A DNA stretch of 64,000 nt from Promicromonospora umidemergens (GCF_024171995.1 NZ_JAMTCT010000001.1:588827-652826), one strand, 5' to 3'; positions 26,250 through 34,908 are shown, counted from the stretch's first letter. A program made the numbers and translations. Notes: generated from the sequence alone by a model not told the origin.

Positions 26250-26313
26250 CGCGGGTTCCTGGGTGGACGGGACGGGTGGACGGGACGGGCCCGTGTGCGG
26301 TGAGGTTGCGGGC

Positions 26314-26943
26314 ATGAGGTGGCGCAACGGCGAGCACGGGTACGGCATCGTCACGAAGGTCCTGCACTGGTCGACGGTCGCGCTGCTGCTCGCCCAGCTC
26401 ACCGTCGGGTACGTGATGGACGATGAGGCGGATCCGACGGACGTCGACTGTGACCCGGTGGGCGAGCAGCTCGGAGGCGGCCGCACCTCCGACGCCGAGG
26501 AGGAACGGCTCGACCGCGCCGAGGAGGAGTGCGAGCAGGTGGCGGAGGCCCGGGAGGAGGGCGCGGACGACGCCGTCGGCGCCGCGTGGTCGGACCTGTG
26601 GACGGGCGACCTGGCGGGCGGCGAGCTCACGCTCCCCGGGTGGCACGTGCTGCTGGGGCTGGCGATCGTGGCGATGGGCGTCCTGCGCGTGGTGTGGCGC
26701 AGGACGACGCCGCTGCCACCGTGGGACGACCGGCTCACCGAGACCGACCGCATGGTGCTGCACCGGGTGGAGCGCGTCCTGCTCGCGCTGCTCTTCGTCG
26801 TCCCTGCGACGGGGATCGCGCTGGTGGTCGGCAGCAGCGACCTCGTGCCGCTCCATGTCGCGGCGCACCTGTGCTTCTACGCCGCGCTCGTCGTGCACGT
26901 CGGCGTCGTCGTCCGACGCCGGGTCGTCGGCCGGATGCTCTGA
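26314..26943 (+). CDS. Cytochrome b561 family membrane protein
   Basis: 209 residues from ATG 26314. Four hydrophobic helices with His in the expected places: GIVTKVLHWS (helix 1), GWHVLLGLAI (helix 2), a third after HRVERVLLALL, and HVAAHLCFYAALVVHVGVV (helix 4), suited to bind two b hemes. An unusual acidic, Glu/Arg-rich insertion of ~60 residues separates helices 1 and 2. Likely moves electrons between quinol and a periplasmic or extracellular acceptor. Its stop abuts the convergent TetR stop with no gap. Confidence 0.85.
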   Translation: MRWRNGEHGYGIVTKVLHWSTVALLLAQLTVGYVMDDEADPTDVDCDPVGEQLGGGRTSDAEEERLDRAEEECEQVAEAREEGADDAVGAAWSDLWTGDLAGGELTLPGWHVLLGLAIVAMGVLRVVWRRTTPLPPWDDRLTETDRMVLHRVERVLLALLFVVPATGIALVVGSSDLVPLHVAAHLCFYAALVVHVGVVVRRRVVGRML

Positions 26944-27546
26944 TCAGGCTGCCGGAGCGGGAGGACCGGAGCCCAGCACCGCGGCGGCGAAGGTCGCCAG
27001 TTGCGCGCGTAGCTTCGCACGCGGGAACTGCTCGTGGCCGGCGAGGTGCTCGACGAGGTCGGCTCTTGTGGCGGCGAGCAGCACGTGTGCCGCGAAGTCG
27101 CTGTCGCCGGCATGGCCGGGAATCTGCCGCAGCAGGTCCCGGAGCAGGGTGTGCCACCGTTCGTAGTGCTCGGCCTCGTACGGGCTGGCGTTCCCAGTGC
27201 TCTCCAGCGCGAGCGCGAGTCGACGGTTGTCGAGCTTGAAGCACAGGACGGCGTCGAGCAGCGCCGGCACGCGAGAGAGCGGTGGGGTGCTGGACCCCAG
27301 TGGGGCAGGGCCGTCCTCGACGGCGTGCCAGACCGGTTCGAGCCGCGCCTGGTACAGGGCGCGGATGAGCCCGACGCGGTCACCGAAGGCGCGGAAGAGC
27401 GTCCCCTTGCCGACGCCCGCCGCCGCCGCGATCTCGGCCATGCTGACTTCCTCCGTGCTGTCGCTGGCGGCGAAGAGTTCATCGGCCGCAGCAAGGACCG
27501 CCGCGCGGTTGCGGACAGCGTCCTTGCGGGGGCTGCGATCAGGCAT
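26944..27546 (-). CDS. TetR-family transcriptional repressor
   Basis: 200 residues from ATG 27546. The N-terminal helix-turn-helix (~25-60; SMAEIAAAAGVGKGTLFRAFGDR) is canonical; the C-terminal ~140 residues are the ligand-binding helices. It is divergent from a SnoaL/NmrA gene pair with two strong 15-bp palindromes between, so it very probably represses them and itself. Ligand unknown. Confidence 0.92.
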   Translation of the reverse strand: MPDRSPRKDAVRNRAAVLAAADELFAASDSTEEVSMAEIAAAAGVGKGTLFRAFGDRVGLIRALYQARLEPVWHAVEDGPAPLGSSTPPLSRVPALLDAVLCFKLDNRRLALALESTGNASPYEAEHYERWHTLLRDLLRQIPGHAGDSDFAAHVLLAATRADLVEHLAGHEQFPRAKLRAQLATFAAAVLGSGPPAPAA

Positions 27547-27566
27547 GGTGCTCCTCCTTTACAAAA

Positions 27567-27607
27567 CGGACCAGCGGTCCGTATCGTTGAAGCGGACCGC
27601 TGGTCCG
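27567..27607. promoter_or_regulatory. Twin TetR operators, each the mirror of the other
   Basis: Two 15-bp palindromic sites, CGGACCAGCGGTCCG at 27567-27581 and CGGACCGCTGGTCCG at 27593-27607, lie 26 bp apart centre to centre. The second is the exact reverse complement of the first. They fill the middle of the 88-bp divergent gap between tetR and the SnoaL gene. Half-site CGGACC. Binding by the adjacent TetR is inferred from symmetry and position. Confidence 0.8.
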
Positions 27608-27634
27608 AATTCTATTCGACGTGGAGGAAGAATC

Positions 27635-28060
27635 GTGTCGCAACGCACCGCACCGGTAGAGCTGTACCGCCATAGCCTGGACCTCCTCCTGGCAAAGGAC
27701 ATCACCGCCTGGGTCGGCCTGTGGGCCGAAGAGGGTGTGCTGGAGTTCCCGTTCGCACCTGAGGGCTGGCCGGGGAAGCTGGACGGGAAAGAGGCCATCG
27801 CCGCCTACATGCAGGCATATCCCGAGCACATCGATCTGCACGAGTTCTCGGACGTGCGGATCCACGAGACCGCCGACCGCGACACCATCGTCGTCGAGAT
27901 GCGCGGCGTGGGCAGGCTGGTGGAGACCGCCGCGCCGTTCGACGTGCGCTACATCGCAGTCGTGACGGTCCAGGACGGGCTGATCGTCAGCTATCGCGAC
28001 TACTGGAACCCGCTCGTGGTCAGCGCACCCGGCGCCGACTTCGCCAGGAGCGGCCGATGA
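27635..28060 (+). CDS. SnoaL/NTF2-like protein
   Basis: 141 residues from GTG 27635 (GGAGGAAG at 27623-27630). A cone-shaped alpha+beta NTF2 fold is suggested by the opening helix (ELYRHSLDLLLAKDITAWVGLWAEEGVLEFPF type pattern), a central helix and the final strands ending DYWNPLVV. Members are polyketide cyclases, isomerases or small-molecule binders. The next gene, an NmrA-like reductase, overlaps by ATGA, and the operon is led by the twin TetR operators, which suggests detoxification of a small aromatic or quinone; the chemistry is not known. Confidence 0.75.
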   Translation: MSQRTAPVELYRHSLDLLLAKDITAWVGLWAEEGVLEFPFAPEGWPGKLDGKEAIAAYMQAYPEHIDLHEFSDVRIHETADRDTIVVEMRGVGRLVETAAPFDVRYIAVVTVQDGLIVSYRDYWNPLVVSAPGADFARSGR

Positions 28061-29655
28061 CCGCCGCCGACGCCGTGCTGGTCATCGGCGCTACGGGCAC
28101 CACCGGGAGCCGCACCGCCGCGCAGCTGGTCGCCGCCGGCCGCCGGGTGCGGGCGGCCAGCCGTGGTGCGGCCCCGGTGCCGGGCGCTGAGCCGGTCCGG
28201 TTCGACTGGTACGACCCGACGACGCATGCGGACGCTCTCGGCGGGGTCGACAGGGTCTACCTGATTCCGCCCGTCGGCGACCCGGACCCGGCGTCCGTGA
28301 TGCTGCCCTTTCTCCAGCGGGCACGTGCTGAGGGGGTTGACCGTGCGGTCCTGCTCAGCTCGTCGGCTGTGCCGTCGGGAGGCCCAGCGGTGGGAGCTGT
28401 GCACCAGGCTCTGCCAAGCCTGTTCGACCAATGGGCGGTGCTGCGACCCTCGTGGTTCATGCAGAACTTCACGGGCAGTCATCTCCACGCCAGCGGCATC
28501 CGGGCGAACGGCGTGATCCTGAGCGCGGCAGAGGGCGGCCGCGTCGGATTCGTCGACGTCGAGGACATCGCCGCCGTCGCCGTGCACGCCTTGACCGCCG
28601 GTCGCGCGCCCGACTCCGACCTCGTGCTGACCGGCCCGGAGACGCTCAGCTACGACGACGTCGCCACGATCATCACCGAGGTCACCGGCCGGACCGTGCG
28701 CCACGACCGGCTGTCCTACGGGCAGATGCGGGAACACCTCGCGGCGCATCTTCCACCGGAGTTCGCCGCGCTGCTCGCGGGTATGGACCGTGCGATCGCT
28801 GCTGGTGCGGAGGACCGCACCACCGACACGGTCGAGCGCCTTACCGGTCGACCGCCGCACAGCCTGCGGGACGTGCTCGAACGAGAGCCAGCGTGGGCTC
28901 AGGGAAGGTCGCCGAGTCCTGGCGGCGCCCCTTCAGGCTCCTTCGGCTGGCCCCGCGGGGTCGGACGCGGTGTCGGACGCGGGGTCCGCACCCGACAGCG
29001 GCAGCGTCAGCCTGAAGCAGGCACCCTCGCCGAGGCCGGTCTCCAGCTCGACGTCGCCGCCGTGGGCCCGGGCGATCGAGCGTGCGATGGCGAGCCCCAG
29101 CCCCGCACCCGCCCCGCCCTGGCCGACGACATGGCGGTTCCGGGAGCGGTCGACCCGGTAGAAGCGGTCGAAGGCGCGCCCCGCCTGCTCGGCGCTCATC
29201 CCCGGACCTTCGTCCGCGACCTCGAGCACGGCGCGGTCCCCTACCGTGCCGACGCCGATCCGGACGGGAGTTCCCGGCGGGGTGTGGGCGGCGGCGTTTC
29301 CCACGAGGTTCGTGACGACCTGCCGCAGCCGGGCCTCGTCGGCGCGCACCGGGGCGGGACCAGCCGGCCCGTCGCCACCCGGTCCGGTGAGCTCGACGGC
29401 GCGGGTGGGATCGAGAGCCCGCACGTCGAGCCGGCCGTCGCTCGCCAGGGTGCGCAGGTCCATCGGCGTCCGGTCGAGCTGCTCGGGCGCCTCGTCCAGC
29501 TGGGCGAGGACCAGCAGGTCCTCGGTGAGGGCGGCCAGCCGGGTGGCCTCGCGGTTGATCCGGCCCATCGCGTCGTCGACGTCGGCCCGGTCGGGCAGCG
29601 CGCCCATCTGGTAGAGCTCGGTGGAGCCCTTGATGCCGAAGAGCGGGGTGCGTAG
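28057..29655 (+). CDS. NmrA-type NAD(P)-binding protein, stop codon lost
   Basis: The first ~285 residues are a complete NmrA/quinone-reductase-like Rossmann protein: IGATGTTGSRTAAQLVAAG at the N-terminus, YLIPP, VLLSSSAV, LRPSWFMQN and a C-terminal part ending near LEREPAW (~28895). No stop follows in this frame. The reading continues ~240 codons to TGA 29653-29655, through low-complexity Gly/Arg sequence and then antisense to the histidine kinase gene (28933-30501). The tail has no domain character and is a shadow of the kinase frame. Either the stop was mutated or a frame error is present near 28900-28935. Coupled to the SnoaL gene by ATGA. Confidence 0.7.
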   Translation: MTAADAVLVIGATGTTGSRTAAQLVAAGRRVRAASRGAAPVPGAEPVRFDWYDPTTHADALGGVDRVYLIPPVGDPDPASVMLPFLQRARAEGVDRAVLLSSSAVPSGGPAVGAVHQALPSLFDQWAVLRPSWFMQNFTGSHLHASGIRANGVILSAAEGGRVGFVDVEDIAAVAVHALTAGRAPDSDLVLTGPETLSYDDVATIITEVTGRTVRHDRLSYGQMREHLAAHLPPEFAALLAGMDRAIAAGAEDRTTDTVERLTGRPPHSLRDVLEREPAWAQGRSPSPGGAPSGSFGWPRGVGRGVGRGVRTRQRQRQPEAGTLAEAGLQLDVAAVGPGDRACDGEPQPRTRPALADDMAVPGAVDPVEAVEGAPRLLGAHPRTFVRDLEHGAVPYRADADPDGSSRRGVGGGVSHEVRDDLPQPGLVGAHRGGTSRPVATRSGELDGAGGIESPHVEPAVARQGAQVHRRPVELLGRLVQLGEDQQVLGEGGQPGGLAVDPAHRVVDVGPVGQRAHLVELGGALDAEERGA

Positions 29656-30501
29656 CTCGTGGCTGACGTCCCAGACGAAGTCGCGCATCCGCGTCTCGGA
29701 CGCGGCCCGGTCGGCGAAGGCCTGCTCCAGCTGGCCGAGCATGGTGTTCAACGAGCCGGCGAGGTGGCCGATCTCGGTCTCGGGCGGTGCGAGGTCGGGC
29801 ACGCGCCGGGTGAGGTCGCCGCCGGCGATCGCGGCCGCGGTGTGCTCGATCTGGCGCAGCGGCCTCAGGCCGCGGCCGAGGGCGAGCCAGCCGACCGCCG
29901 TCAGCAGGACGAGCAGGACGCCCCCGCTGAGCACGCTGCTGCGCCGGAGCGCGTCGATGGTTGCCTGGCTCTCGGCGAGCGGAGCGGCCGCGATCACGGT
30001 GCCGTCCCGCCCGAGGGTCGGCCGGGCAGCGGCGCGCCACCGTTCGGCGCCGTCCGCGCCCGGGAGACCGACGACCTCGCCGTCGGTCGGGACGGTACGC
30101 AGCCCCTCGAGCGTCGGCAGGGTGTTGCCGTCGAGCTCGGCGGAGCGGAGGTCCTGGTCCACCTGGCCGTCCGCGTCCAGGTACACCAGGTACGGGGCGC
30201 CGAGCAGGTCGAGCGCGGGCCCGAAGAGCTCGCCGGCCGCGTCGAGCTCCGGTGGCAGGCTCGGGGAGGCGCGCGAGACGAGGTCGGTGAAGGACCGCAG
30301 CTGGCCGTCGATGCGGTCGAGCTGGTAGCGCTCCAGGTGTTCGGAGAGCAGCGCGCTGATGAGGCTCAGCCCCGCCAGGAGCAGGCCCGCGGTGATCACC
30401 AGGAGCCGGACGCGCAGGGAGAACCGCCGCAGCGGCCGGATCCCCGACCGCATTCCCGACCGCATTCCCGAACTCGTTCCCGACCTCGTTCGCAGCGTCA
30501 C
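28933..30501 (-). CDS. Sensor histidine kinase
   Basis: 522 residues from GTG 30501, overlapping the response-regulator stop by GTGA. The N-terminus carries an SGMR repeat, then membrane helix 1 (~26-50), an extracytoplasmic sensor of ~140 residues, helix 2 (~189-210), HAMP, a DHp domain with VSHELRTP (~276), N box LRQVVTNLVGNAAAH, G1 DEGPGM and G2 GAGLGLAIA. OmpR-type partner lies immediately upstream in the operon. Its last ~240 codons are antisense to the run-on NmrA frame. Confidence 0.93.
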   Translation of the reverse strand: MTLRTRSGTSSGMRSGMRSGIRPLRRFSLRVRLLVITAGLLLAGLSLISALLSEHLERYQLDRIDGQLRSFTDLVSRASPSLPPELDAAGELFGPALDLLGAPYLVYLDADGQVDQDLRSAELDGNTLPTLEGLRTVPTDGEVVGLPGADGAERWRAAARPTLGRDGTVIAAAPLAESQATIDALRRSSVLSGGVLLVLLTAVGWLALGRGLRPLRQIEHTAAAIAGGDLTRRVPDLAPPETEIGHLAGSLNTMLGQLEQAFADRAASETRMRDFVWDVSHELRTPLFGIKGSTELYQMGALPDRADVDDAMGRINREATRLAALTEDLLVLAQLDEAPEQLDRTPMDLRTLASDGRLDVRALDPTRAVELTGPGGDGPAGPAPVRADEARLRQVVTNLVGNAAAHTPPGTPVRIGVGTVGDRAVLEVADEGPGMSAEQAGRAFDRFYRVDRSRNRHVVGQGGAGAGLGLAIARSIARAHGGDVELETGLGEGACFRLTLPLSGADPASDTASDPAGPAEGA

Positions 30502-31226
30502 TGTCGCGGCTCCCGCATCACGTAGCCCACCCCGTGCACGGTGTGGAGGAGCTTGGGCTCCTCGTTGTCCACCTTGCGCCGCAGGTAGGAGATGTACGTG
30601 TCGACGATGCTGGCGTCGCCGCCGAAGTCGTAGCTCCACACCCGGTCGAGGATCTGCGCCTTGGACACCACGTGTCCCGCGTTCTCCATCAGGTACCTGA
30701 GCAGCCGGAACTCGGTGGGTGAGACCCGGACGGGCCGCCCGGACCGGGTCACCTGGTGCCCTTCCGCGTCGAGCGCGAGCGTGCCGACGGTCAGCACGTC
30801 GGCCGGGTGCTCGGAGGTGCGTCGCAGGATGGCGCGGATCCGGGCGATCAGCTCTTCTAGGTCGAACGGCTTGGTCACGTAGTCGTCGGCGCCGAGGGAC
30901 AGCCCGGTGACCTTGTCGGCCTGGCGGCCGCGGGCAGTGAGGAAGAGGACGGGCACCGGGCGGCCGCGTCCGCCCAGCCGCTGCTCCCGCAGCCTCCGGA
31001 CCACCTCGAAGCCGTCCATGTCCGGCAGCATGACATCGAGCAGCACCAGGTCGGGCGGCTCGGCGACGGCCGCGGCCACCGCCGCACCGGCGGTGGCCGC
31101 AGACGACACCTCGAACCCGGCGAACCGCAGGGTCGCGGAGAGCAGCTCGCGGACGGTGTCCTCGTCGTCGACCACCAGCAGACGCTGGGCGCCTGCCGGC
31201 GGCTTTGCCCCACCTGTTCGCTCCAC
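30498..31226 (-). CDS. OmpR/PhoB-family response regulator
   Basis: 242 residues from GTG 31226 (the frame stays open upstream to 32036, overlapping the permease gene, so the short start is taken). Receiver domain with DDE pocket and phospho-Asp ~64 (LLDVMLPD), switch Thr in LFLTARG and Lys in TKPFDLEE, followed by a winged-helix effector (LLRYLMENAGHVVSKAQILDRVWSYDFGGD). Partner of the kinase that overlaps its end; the ABC permease ends 65 bp upstream, so ATPase, permease, regulator and kinase form one minus-strand operon. Confidence 0.95.
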   Translation of the reverse strand: MERTGGAKPPAGAQRLLVVDDEDTVRELLSATLRFAGFEVSSAATAGAAVAAAVAEPPDLVLLDVMLPDMDGFEVVRRLREQRLGGRGRPVPVLFLTARGRQADKVTGLSLGADDYVTKPFDLEELIARIRAILRRTSEHPADVLTVGTLALDAEGHQVTRSGRPVRVSPTEFRLLRYLMENAGHVVSKAQILDRVWSYDFGGDASIVDTYISYLRRKVDNEEPKLLHTVHGVGYVMREPRQ

Positions 31227-31291
31227 GTCGATCAGAGTACGGAGGTCACGGGCGTGACCGGCGGACGAATCGCCCTCCGCGGCCCGGGGCA

Positions 31292-32104
31292 TCACACGTC
31301 GCGGCGCCGGAAGAGGACGAACGCGACGGTCAGCACCGCAGCTACCCCGAGGCACATCCCGCCAAGGTTCAGCCAGGGGTACGGGTAGTCGGGGTTCGGG
31401 AGGGTGGTGAGAACCGCTGCGGCGCCCTGGCTCGGCCAGAAGTCCAGGATGCCCGCGAGCCCCGACGGGAACAGGCCGGCGAATCCCGGGACCAGGAAGA
31501 CGATGGACACCAGGGTGACGAGCGCACCCGCCGTGGTCCGCAGGATCGTGCCGAGGCCGACGGCGAGCAGCGCGATCGCCGTCAGATAGACGCCGCCGCC
31601 CAGCACGGCGGAGAGGACCCCCGGGTCGCCGAGGCTCGCGTTCGGCACGCCCTGCGCGGCGAGCATGGTCTGCCCGAGGAAGAACGAGATGAACATGAGT
31701 GCCTGCCCCGTCACGGCGGCTACGCCGGTGAGCAGCACCGCCTTGGCGGCCAGCAGCCGGTGCCTGCGGGGTGTGGCGGCCAGCGACGTCTGGATGAGGC
31801 CGGTCGCGTGCTCCGAGGTGACCACCAGGATGCCCAGCACGCCGATGATCAGCTGGGCGATGAGATACGTCGTCAGGCTCTGGTTGGTCGGGTCCCAGTC
31901 CGCCCGCTCCGCGGCGGTCAGGTTCGCGTAGTCCACCCCGACGGTACTCATGCCGAGGGCGGTGATGCCGAGCCCGGCGAAGCCGAGGCCGGCCAGGGTG
32001 TACCAGGTGGAGCGCAGGCTGCGGAACTTGATCCACTCGGCGTGGACAGTCCGGGAGAAGGGGACCGCGAGGGCGGCGGCGGGTGCGGCGGCGGGTGCGG
32101 TCAT
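31292..32104 (-). CDS. ABC-2-type transporter permease
   Basis: 270 residues from ATG 32104, coupled to the ATPase gene by ATGA. An N-terminal cytosolic helix (VHAEWIKFRSLRSTWYT) is typical of ABC-2 export permeases, followed by six hydrophobic segments and a charged C-terminus RRRDV. Substrate not readable; with the two-component system downstream it may export an antimicrobial peptide or lipid that the kinase senses (inference from operon type). Confidence 0.85.
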   Translation of the reverse strand: MTAPAAAPAAALAVPFSRTVHAEWIKFRSLRSTWYTLAGLGFAGLGITALGMSTVGVDYANLTAAERADWDPTNQSLTTYLIAQLIIGVLGILVVTSEHATGLIQTSLAATPRRHRLLAAKAVLLTGVAAVTGQALMFISFFLGQTMLAAQGVPNASLGDPGVLSAVLGGGVYLTAIALLAVGLGTILRTTAGALVTLVSIVFLVPGFAGLFPSGLAGILDFWPSQGAAAVLTTLPNPDYPYPWLNLGGMCLGVAAVLTVAFVLFRRRDV

Positions 32105-33015
32105 GAGGTGGCTCCCAGGTACTCGAGGCTGTCCTTGGTCAGTTCCATGAAGGCGTCCTCCAACGAGGCCTGTTGCGGGGAGAGCTCGCTGAGCACGACG
32201 GAGTGGTAGGCGGCGAGCTTGCCGATCTCCCCGGCGGCCAGGTCCGAGACGACGAGCGAGGACTCGGGCCCGTCGCGCACGGTGGCCCCGGCGGCCGTGA
32301 GCAGGCGTGCGAACACGCCGGGCTCCGAGCAGCGGACGAGCACCGTGCCCACGCCGTTGGCCGTCATGAAATCGGTCATGCTGGTGTCCGCGATCAGCTT
32401 GCCCCGGCCGATGACGACGAGGTGGTCGGCGGTCTGCGCCATCTCGCTCATCAGGTGGCTGGAGACCAGGACCGCTCGGCCCTCGTGGGCCAGGGAACGC
32501 ATGAAGCCCCGGATCCACCGGATGCCCTCTGGGTCGAGGCCGTTCACCGGCTCGTCGAAGATCAGCACCTGGGGGTCGCCGAGCAGGGCCGCCGCGATCC
32601 CGAGGCGCTGTCGCATGCCGAGCGAGAATCCTCCGGCGTGCTTGCCTGCCACGCTCGTCAGGCCGGTCCGTTCGAGCACCGTGCCGACCCTGCGGGCAGG
32701 CAGGCCGTTGCTCGCCGCCAGCGCCAGCAGGTGGCTGTGCGCGGTCCGGCTGCCGTGGACTGCGCCGGCGTCGAGCAGCGCACCCACGTGGGTCAGGGGC
32801 ACGGGCAGGTCGCGGTAGTGGCGGCCGCTGATGGTGACCGAACCGTGCGTCGGCGAGGCCAGGCCCATGATGATCTTCATGGTCGTCGACTTGCCGGCGC
32901 CGTTCGGGCCGAGGAACCCCGTCACCTGGCCGGGCTCGACGGTGAACGACAGGTCGTCCACCGCGGTGTCCGGTCCGTACCGCTTGGTCAGTCCTCGTAC
33001 GTCGATTCTGTTCAT
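32101..33015 (-). CDS. ABC transporter ATPase
   Basis: 304 residues from ATG 33015. Walker A GPNGAGKST (~36-44), Q-loop region, a slightly altered signature GFSLGMRQRLGIA, Walker B VLIFDEPVNGLD and a switch His (VSSHLMSEM). Belongs to the CcmA/DRR-type exporter ATPases. First gene of the operon with its permease, a response regulator and a kinase; 154 bp upstream contain no other gene on this strand. Confidence 0.95.
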   Translation of the reverse strand: MNRIDVRGLTKRYGPDTAVDDLSFTVEPGQVTGFLGPNGAGKSTTMKIIMGLASPTHGSVTISGRHYRDLPVPLTHVGALLDAGAVHGSRTAHSHLLALAASNGLPARRVGTVLERTGLTSVAGKHAGGFSLGMRQRLGIAAALLGDPQVLIFDEPVNGLDPEGIRWIRGFMRSLAHEGRAVLVSSHLMSEMAQTADHLVVIGRGKLIADTSMTDFMTANGVGTVLVRCSEPGVFARLLTAAGATVRDGPESSLVVSDLAAGEIGKLAAYHSVVLSELSPQQASLEDAFMELTKDSLEYLGATS

Positions 33016-33169
33016 GAGGCAGACCCTGCCGGGGCGTGCTGGCCGCGTTCTGGGGACCTCTGTGAGGTTCCGGTGAGTCCCGCCCGCGTCGTGCGCCGTC
33101 ACCCTGGCGTCGTCGGCAGGGCGCCGTCCGCCGGGCGGACCGACTCACAGGAAACCCCGAGAACCCGGT

Positions 33170-33763
33170 CTACCGACCGTCGGCGGCGTCCTGTGCCGGG
33201 TAGGTCACGTTCGTCTCCGAGTCCACCGACGGTGTGGCGCCCCACCGACCGAGCTCGTGGCGTCGTGGCGAGGCACCGACGATCAGGTGCCAGACCGTCC
33301 AGCCTCGTGCGGCGAAGGTGTTGGCGATGAGCAGCCGGTGGCAGCGCCAGGGCATCGGCTCGCCGCAGAGGACCGCGACCCGCTGGTCCTGCGCCAGCTT
33401 CGTCAGGCGTTCGACGCCCTGCCGGTACTGGGCGTCGAGGGTGTAGTCGGCGTAGTTCTTGAAGCTCGCGTTCTCCCAGCCGGCGTTGATGTCCGGGTCC
33501 ACCTGCTGCTTGCGGCGCCGACCGCCCAGCTCGGGCAGGTGGAGGTAGCCGATGTCGGCACGCGCCAGCCACTGCGGCATCTGGTCCTGGTCGAAGTGTG
33601 GGGTGCGCCGCGAGCCGGGCAGCGCCCGGACGTCGGCGATCAGCTCGATCCCGTGCTCGTCGAGCGGCCGCAGGAACTCCGGCTCCGGGCACGTCCAGTG
33701 GCCGATCGTCCACAGCTCGGCGGATCTCGACGTCTCCGACGTCTCCGACGTGGTCAACGGCAT
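33170..33763 (-). CDS. DUF488 family protein
   Basis: 197 residues from ATG 33763 (GGAGGGGG immediately upstream; longer frame lacks a Shine-Dalgarno). Contains the DUF488 signatures TIGHW, LIADVRALPGSRRTPHFD, YADYTLDAQY and AVLCGEPMPWRCHR, where the CGE..P..CHR segment is the conserved putative active site. The function of the family is not established. The start has a 9-bp repeat giving TSETSETS. Divergent from the CPBP protease gene. Confidence 0.88.
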   Translation of the reverse strand: MPLTTSETSETSRSAELWTIGHWTCPEPEFLRPLDEHGIELIADVRALPGSRRTPHFDQDQMPQWLARADIGYLHLPELGGRRRKQQVDPDINAGWENASFKNYADYTLDAQYRQGVERLTKLAQDQRVAVLCGEPMPWRCHRLLIANTFAARGWTVWHLIVGASPRRHELGRWGATPSVDSETNVTYPAQDAADGR

Positions 33764-33932
33764 CCCCCTCCGGTCCGGCGAGTCGCGTGCGGGCACGGAC
33801 CTGCCTCCACCATGGCCTACCTCCACCATCGCATGCCGAGACCATGGCATGCCGAACGGGCCTCCATCCTTCGATGCAGGTCCGGAGGTTCGGTCCTTCG
33901 CCCGGCGCGGGCGGAAGGTGCCGACTCCTAGC

Positions 33933-33972
33933 GTCGTCTCACGTCAGCACCGCTACGACGGAACGAGACGAC
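33933..33972 (+). promoter_or_regulatory. Inverted repeat ending at the CPBP start codon
   Basis: GTCGTCTC at 33933-33940 is the exact complement of GAGACGAC at 33965-33972, which directly precedes ATG 33973. The hairpin would cover the ribosome binding region, where no clear Shine-Dalgarno is visible. It could be a translational control element or an operator; not decidable from sequence. The rest of the 209-bp divergent gap has only short direct repeats (CATGGC, CCATG). Confidence 0.4.
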
Positions 33973-34908
33973 ATGAGTGTCATCGCCCCAGCCGAAGCCC
34001 CGGGACGAGGTCTGCGCGCCCTCATCGAGCGCCGCCCCGTCACCGTGTTCTTCGTGCTCGCGAACCTGGCGAGCTGGATCGCCTGGACCCCGTACATCCT
34101 CTCGCAGCACGGTCTGGGCGTGCTCGACATCTCCTTCCCTGGCGGAGGCCTTGGCTCGCAGCTGCTGGGCGTGCTCCCGGGCGCCTACCTCGGCCCCATC
34201 GCGTCCGCGTTCCTGGTGACGGCGGTCGCCGACGGCCGCGCCGGGCTGCGCGAGTGGGCCGGACGGCTCTGGCGCTGGCGCGTCTCGTGGCGCTGGTACG
34301 CCGGGATCCTGCTCGGCGTCCCGGCGGTGTTCGTGGTCTCGACGGTGTTCGTCGGCGGTGAGGCGCAGGTGCCGCCCGTGCTGGTCCTGGCCGCCTACGT
34401 GCCTGGCCTGCTGCTCCAGATGATCACCACCGGCCTGGCCGAGGAGCCGGGCTGGCGTGACTTCGCCCTCCCGCGCCTGCAGCGCAAGGTCGGCCCCCTG
34501 GGGACGGCCGCGATCGTGGGCCCGCTCTGGGGGGTGTGGCACCTGCCGCTGTTCCTCACGGAGTGGGGCGGCTACCCGGATGCCGCCTGGTACCGCCCGA
34601 TCGAGTTCGTGGTCGTCTGCGTCATGTTCAACATCGTCATGATGTGGGTCTTCAACCGGACCGGTCAGAGCCTCCCGATGGCGATGCTGTTCCACGTCAG
34701 CATCAACAACTTCGCCTCGGTGGTCTGGAGCAGCGTCTTCCCGGGCCTGCACGGGGACTACATCCAGCACGCGCTGCTGCTCGGTTCCTCGGTCGTGGCG
34801 GGCGCGCTCCTCGTGGCCACCCGGGGCCGGCTCGGTTACCACCCGGACGACACCGTGCCTGGCGTCGGCCGTTCGACCGCCGGTCAGGCTCTGGTCGCAC
34901 ACCGGTGA
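33973..34908 (+). CDS. CPBP-family intramembrane metalloprotease
   Basis: 311 residues from ATG 33973. About seven hydrophobic segments. The CPBP (Abi/CAAX-protease-like) motifs are intact: EEPGWRDF (~157-164), a second-motif WGVWHLPLF, and FHVSINN (~240-246), giving Glu-Glu, His and His/Asn ligands for the membrane-embedded zinc site. These proteases process prenylated or membrane substrates and sometimes confer bacteriocin immunity. Followed after 79 bp by a two-component pair on the same strand. Confidence 0.9.
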   Translation: MSVIAPAEAPGRGLRALIERRPVTVFFVLANLASWIAWTPYILSQHGLGVLDISFPGGGLGSQLLGVLPGAYLGPIASAFLVTAVADGRAGLREWAGRLWRWRVSWRWYAGILLGVPAVFVVSTVFVGGEAQVPPVLVLAAYVPGLLLQMITTGLAEEPGWRDFALPRLQRKVGPLGTAAIVGPLWGVWHLPLFLTEWGGYPDAAWYRPIEFVVVCVMFNIVMMWVFNRTGQSLPMAMLFHVSINNFASVVWSSVFPGLHGDYIQHALLLGSSVVAGALLVATRGRLGYHPDDTVPGVGRSTAGQALVAHR

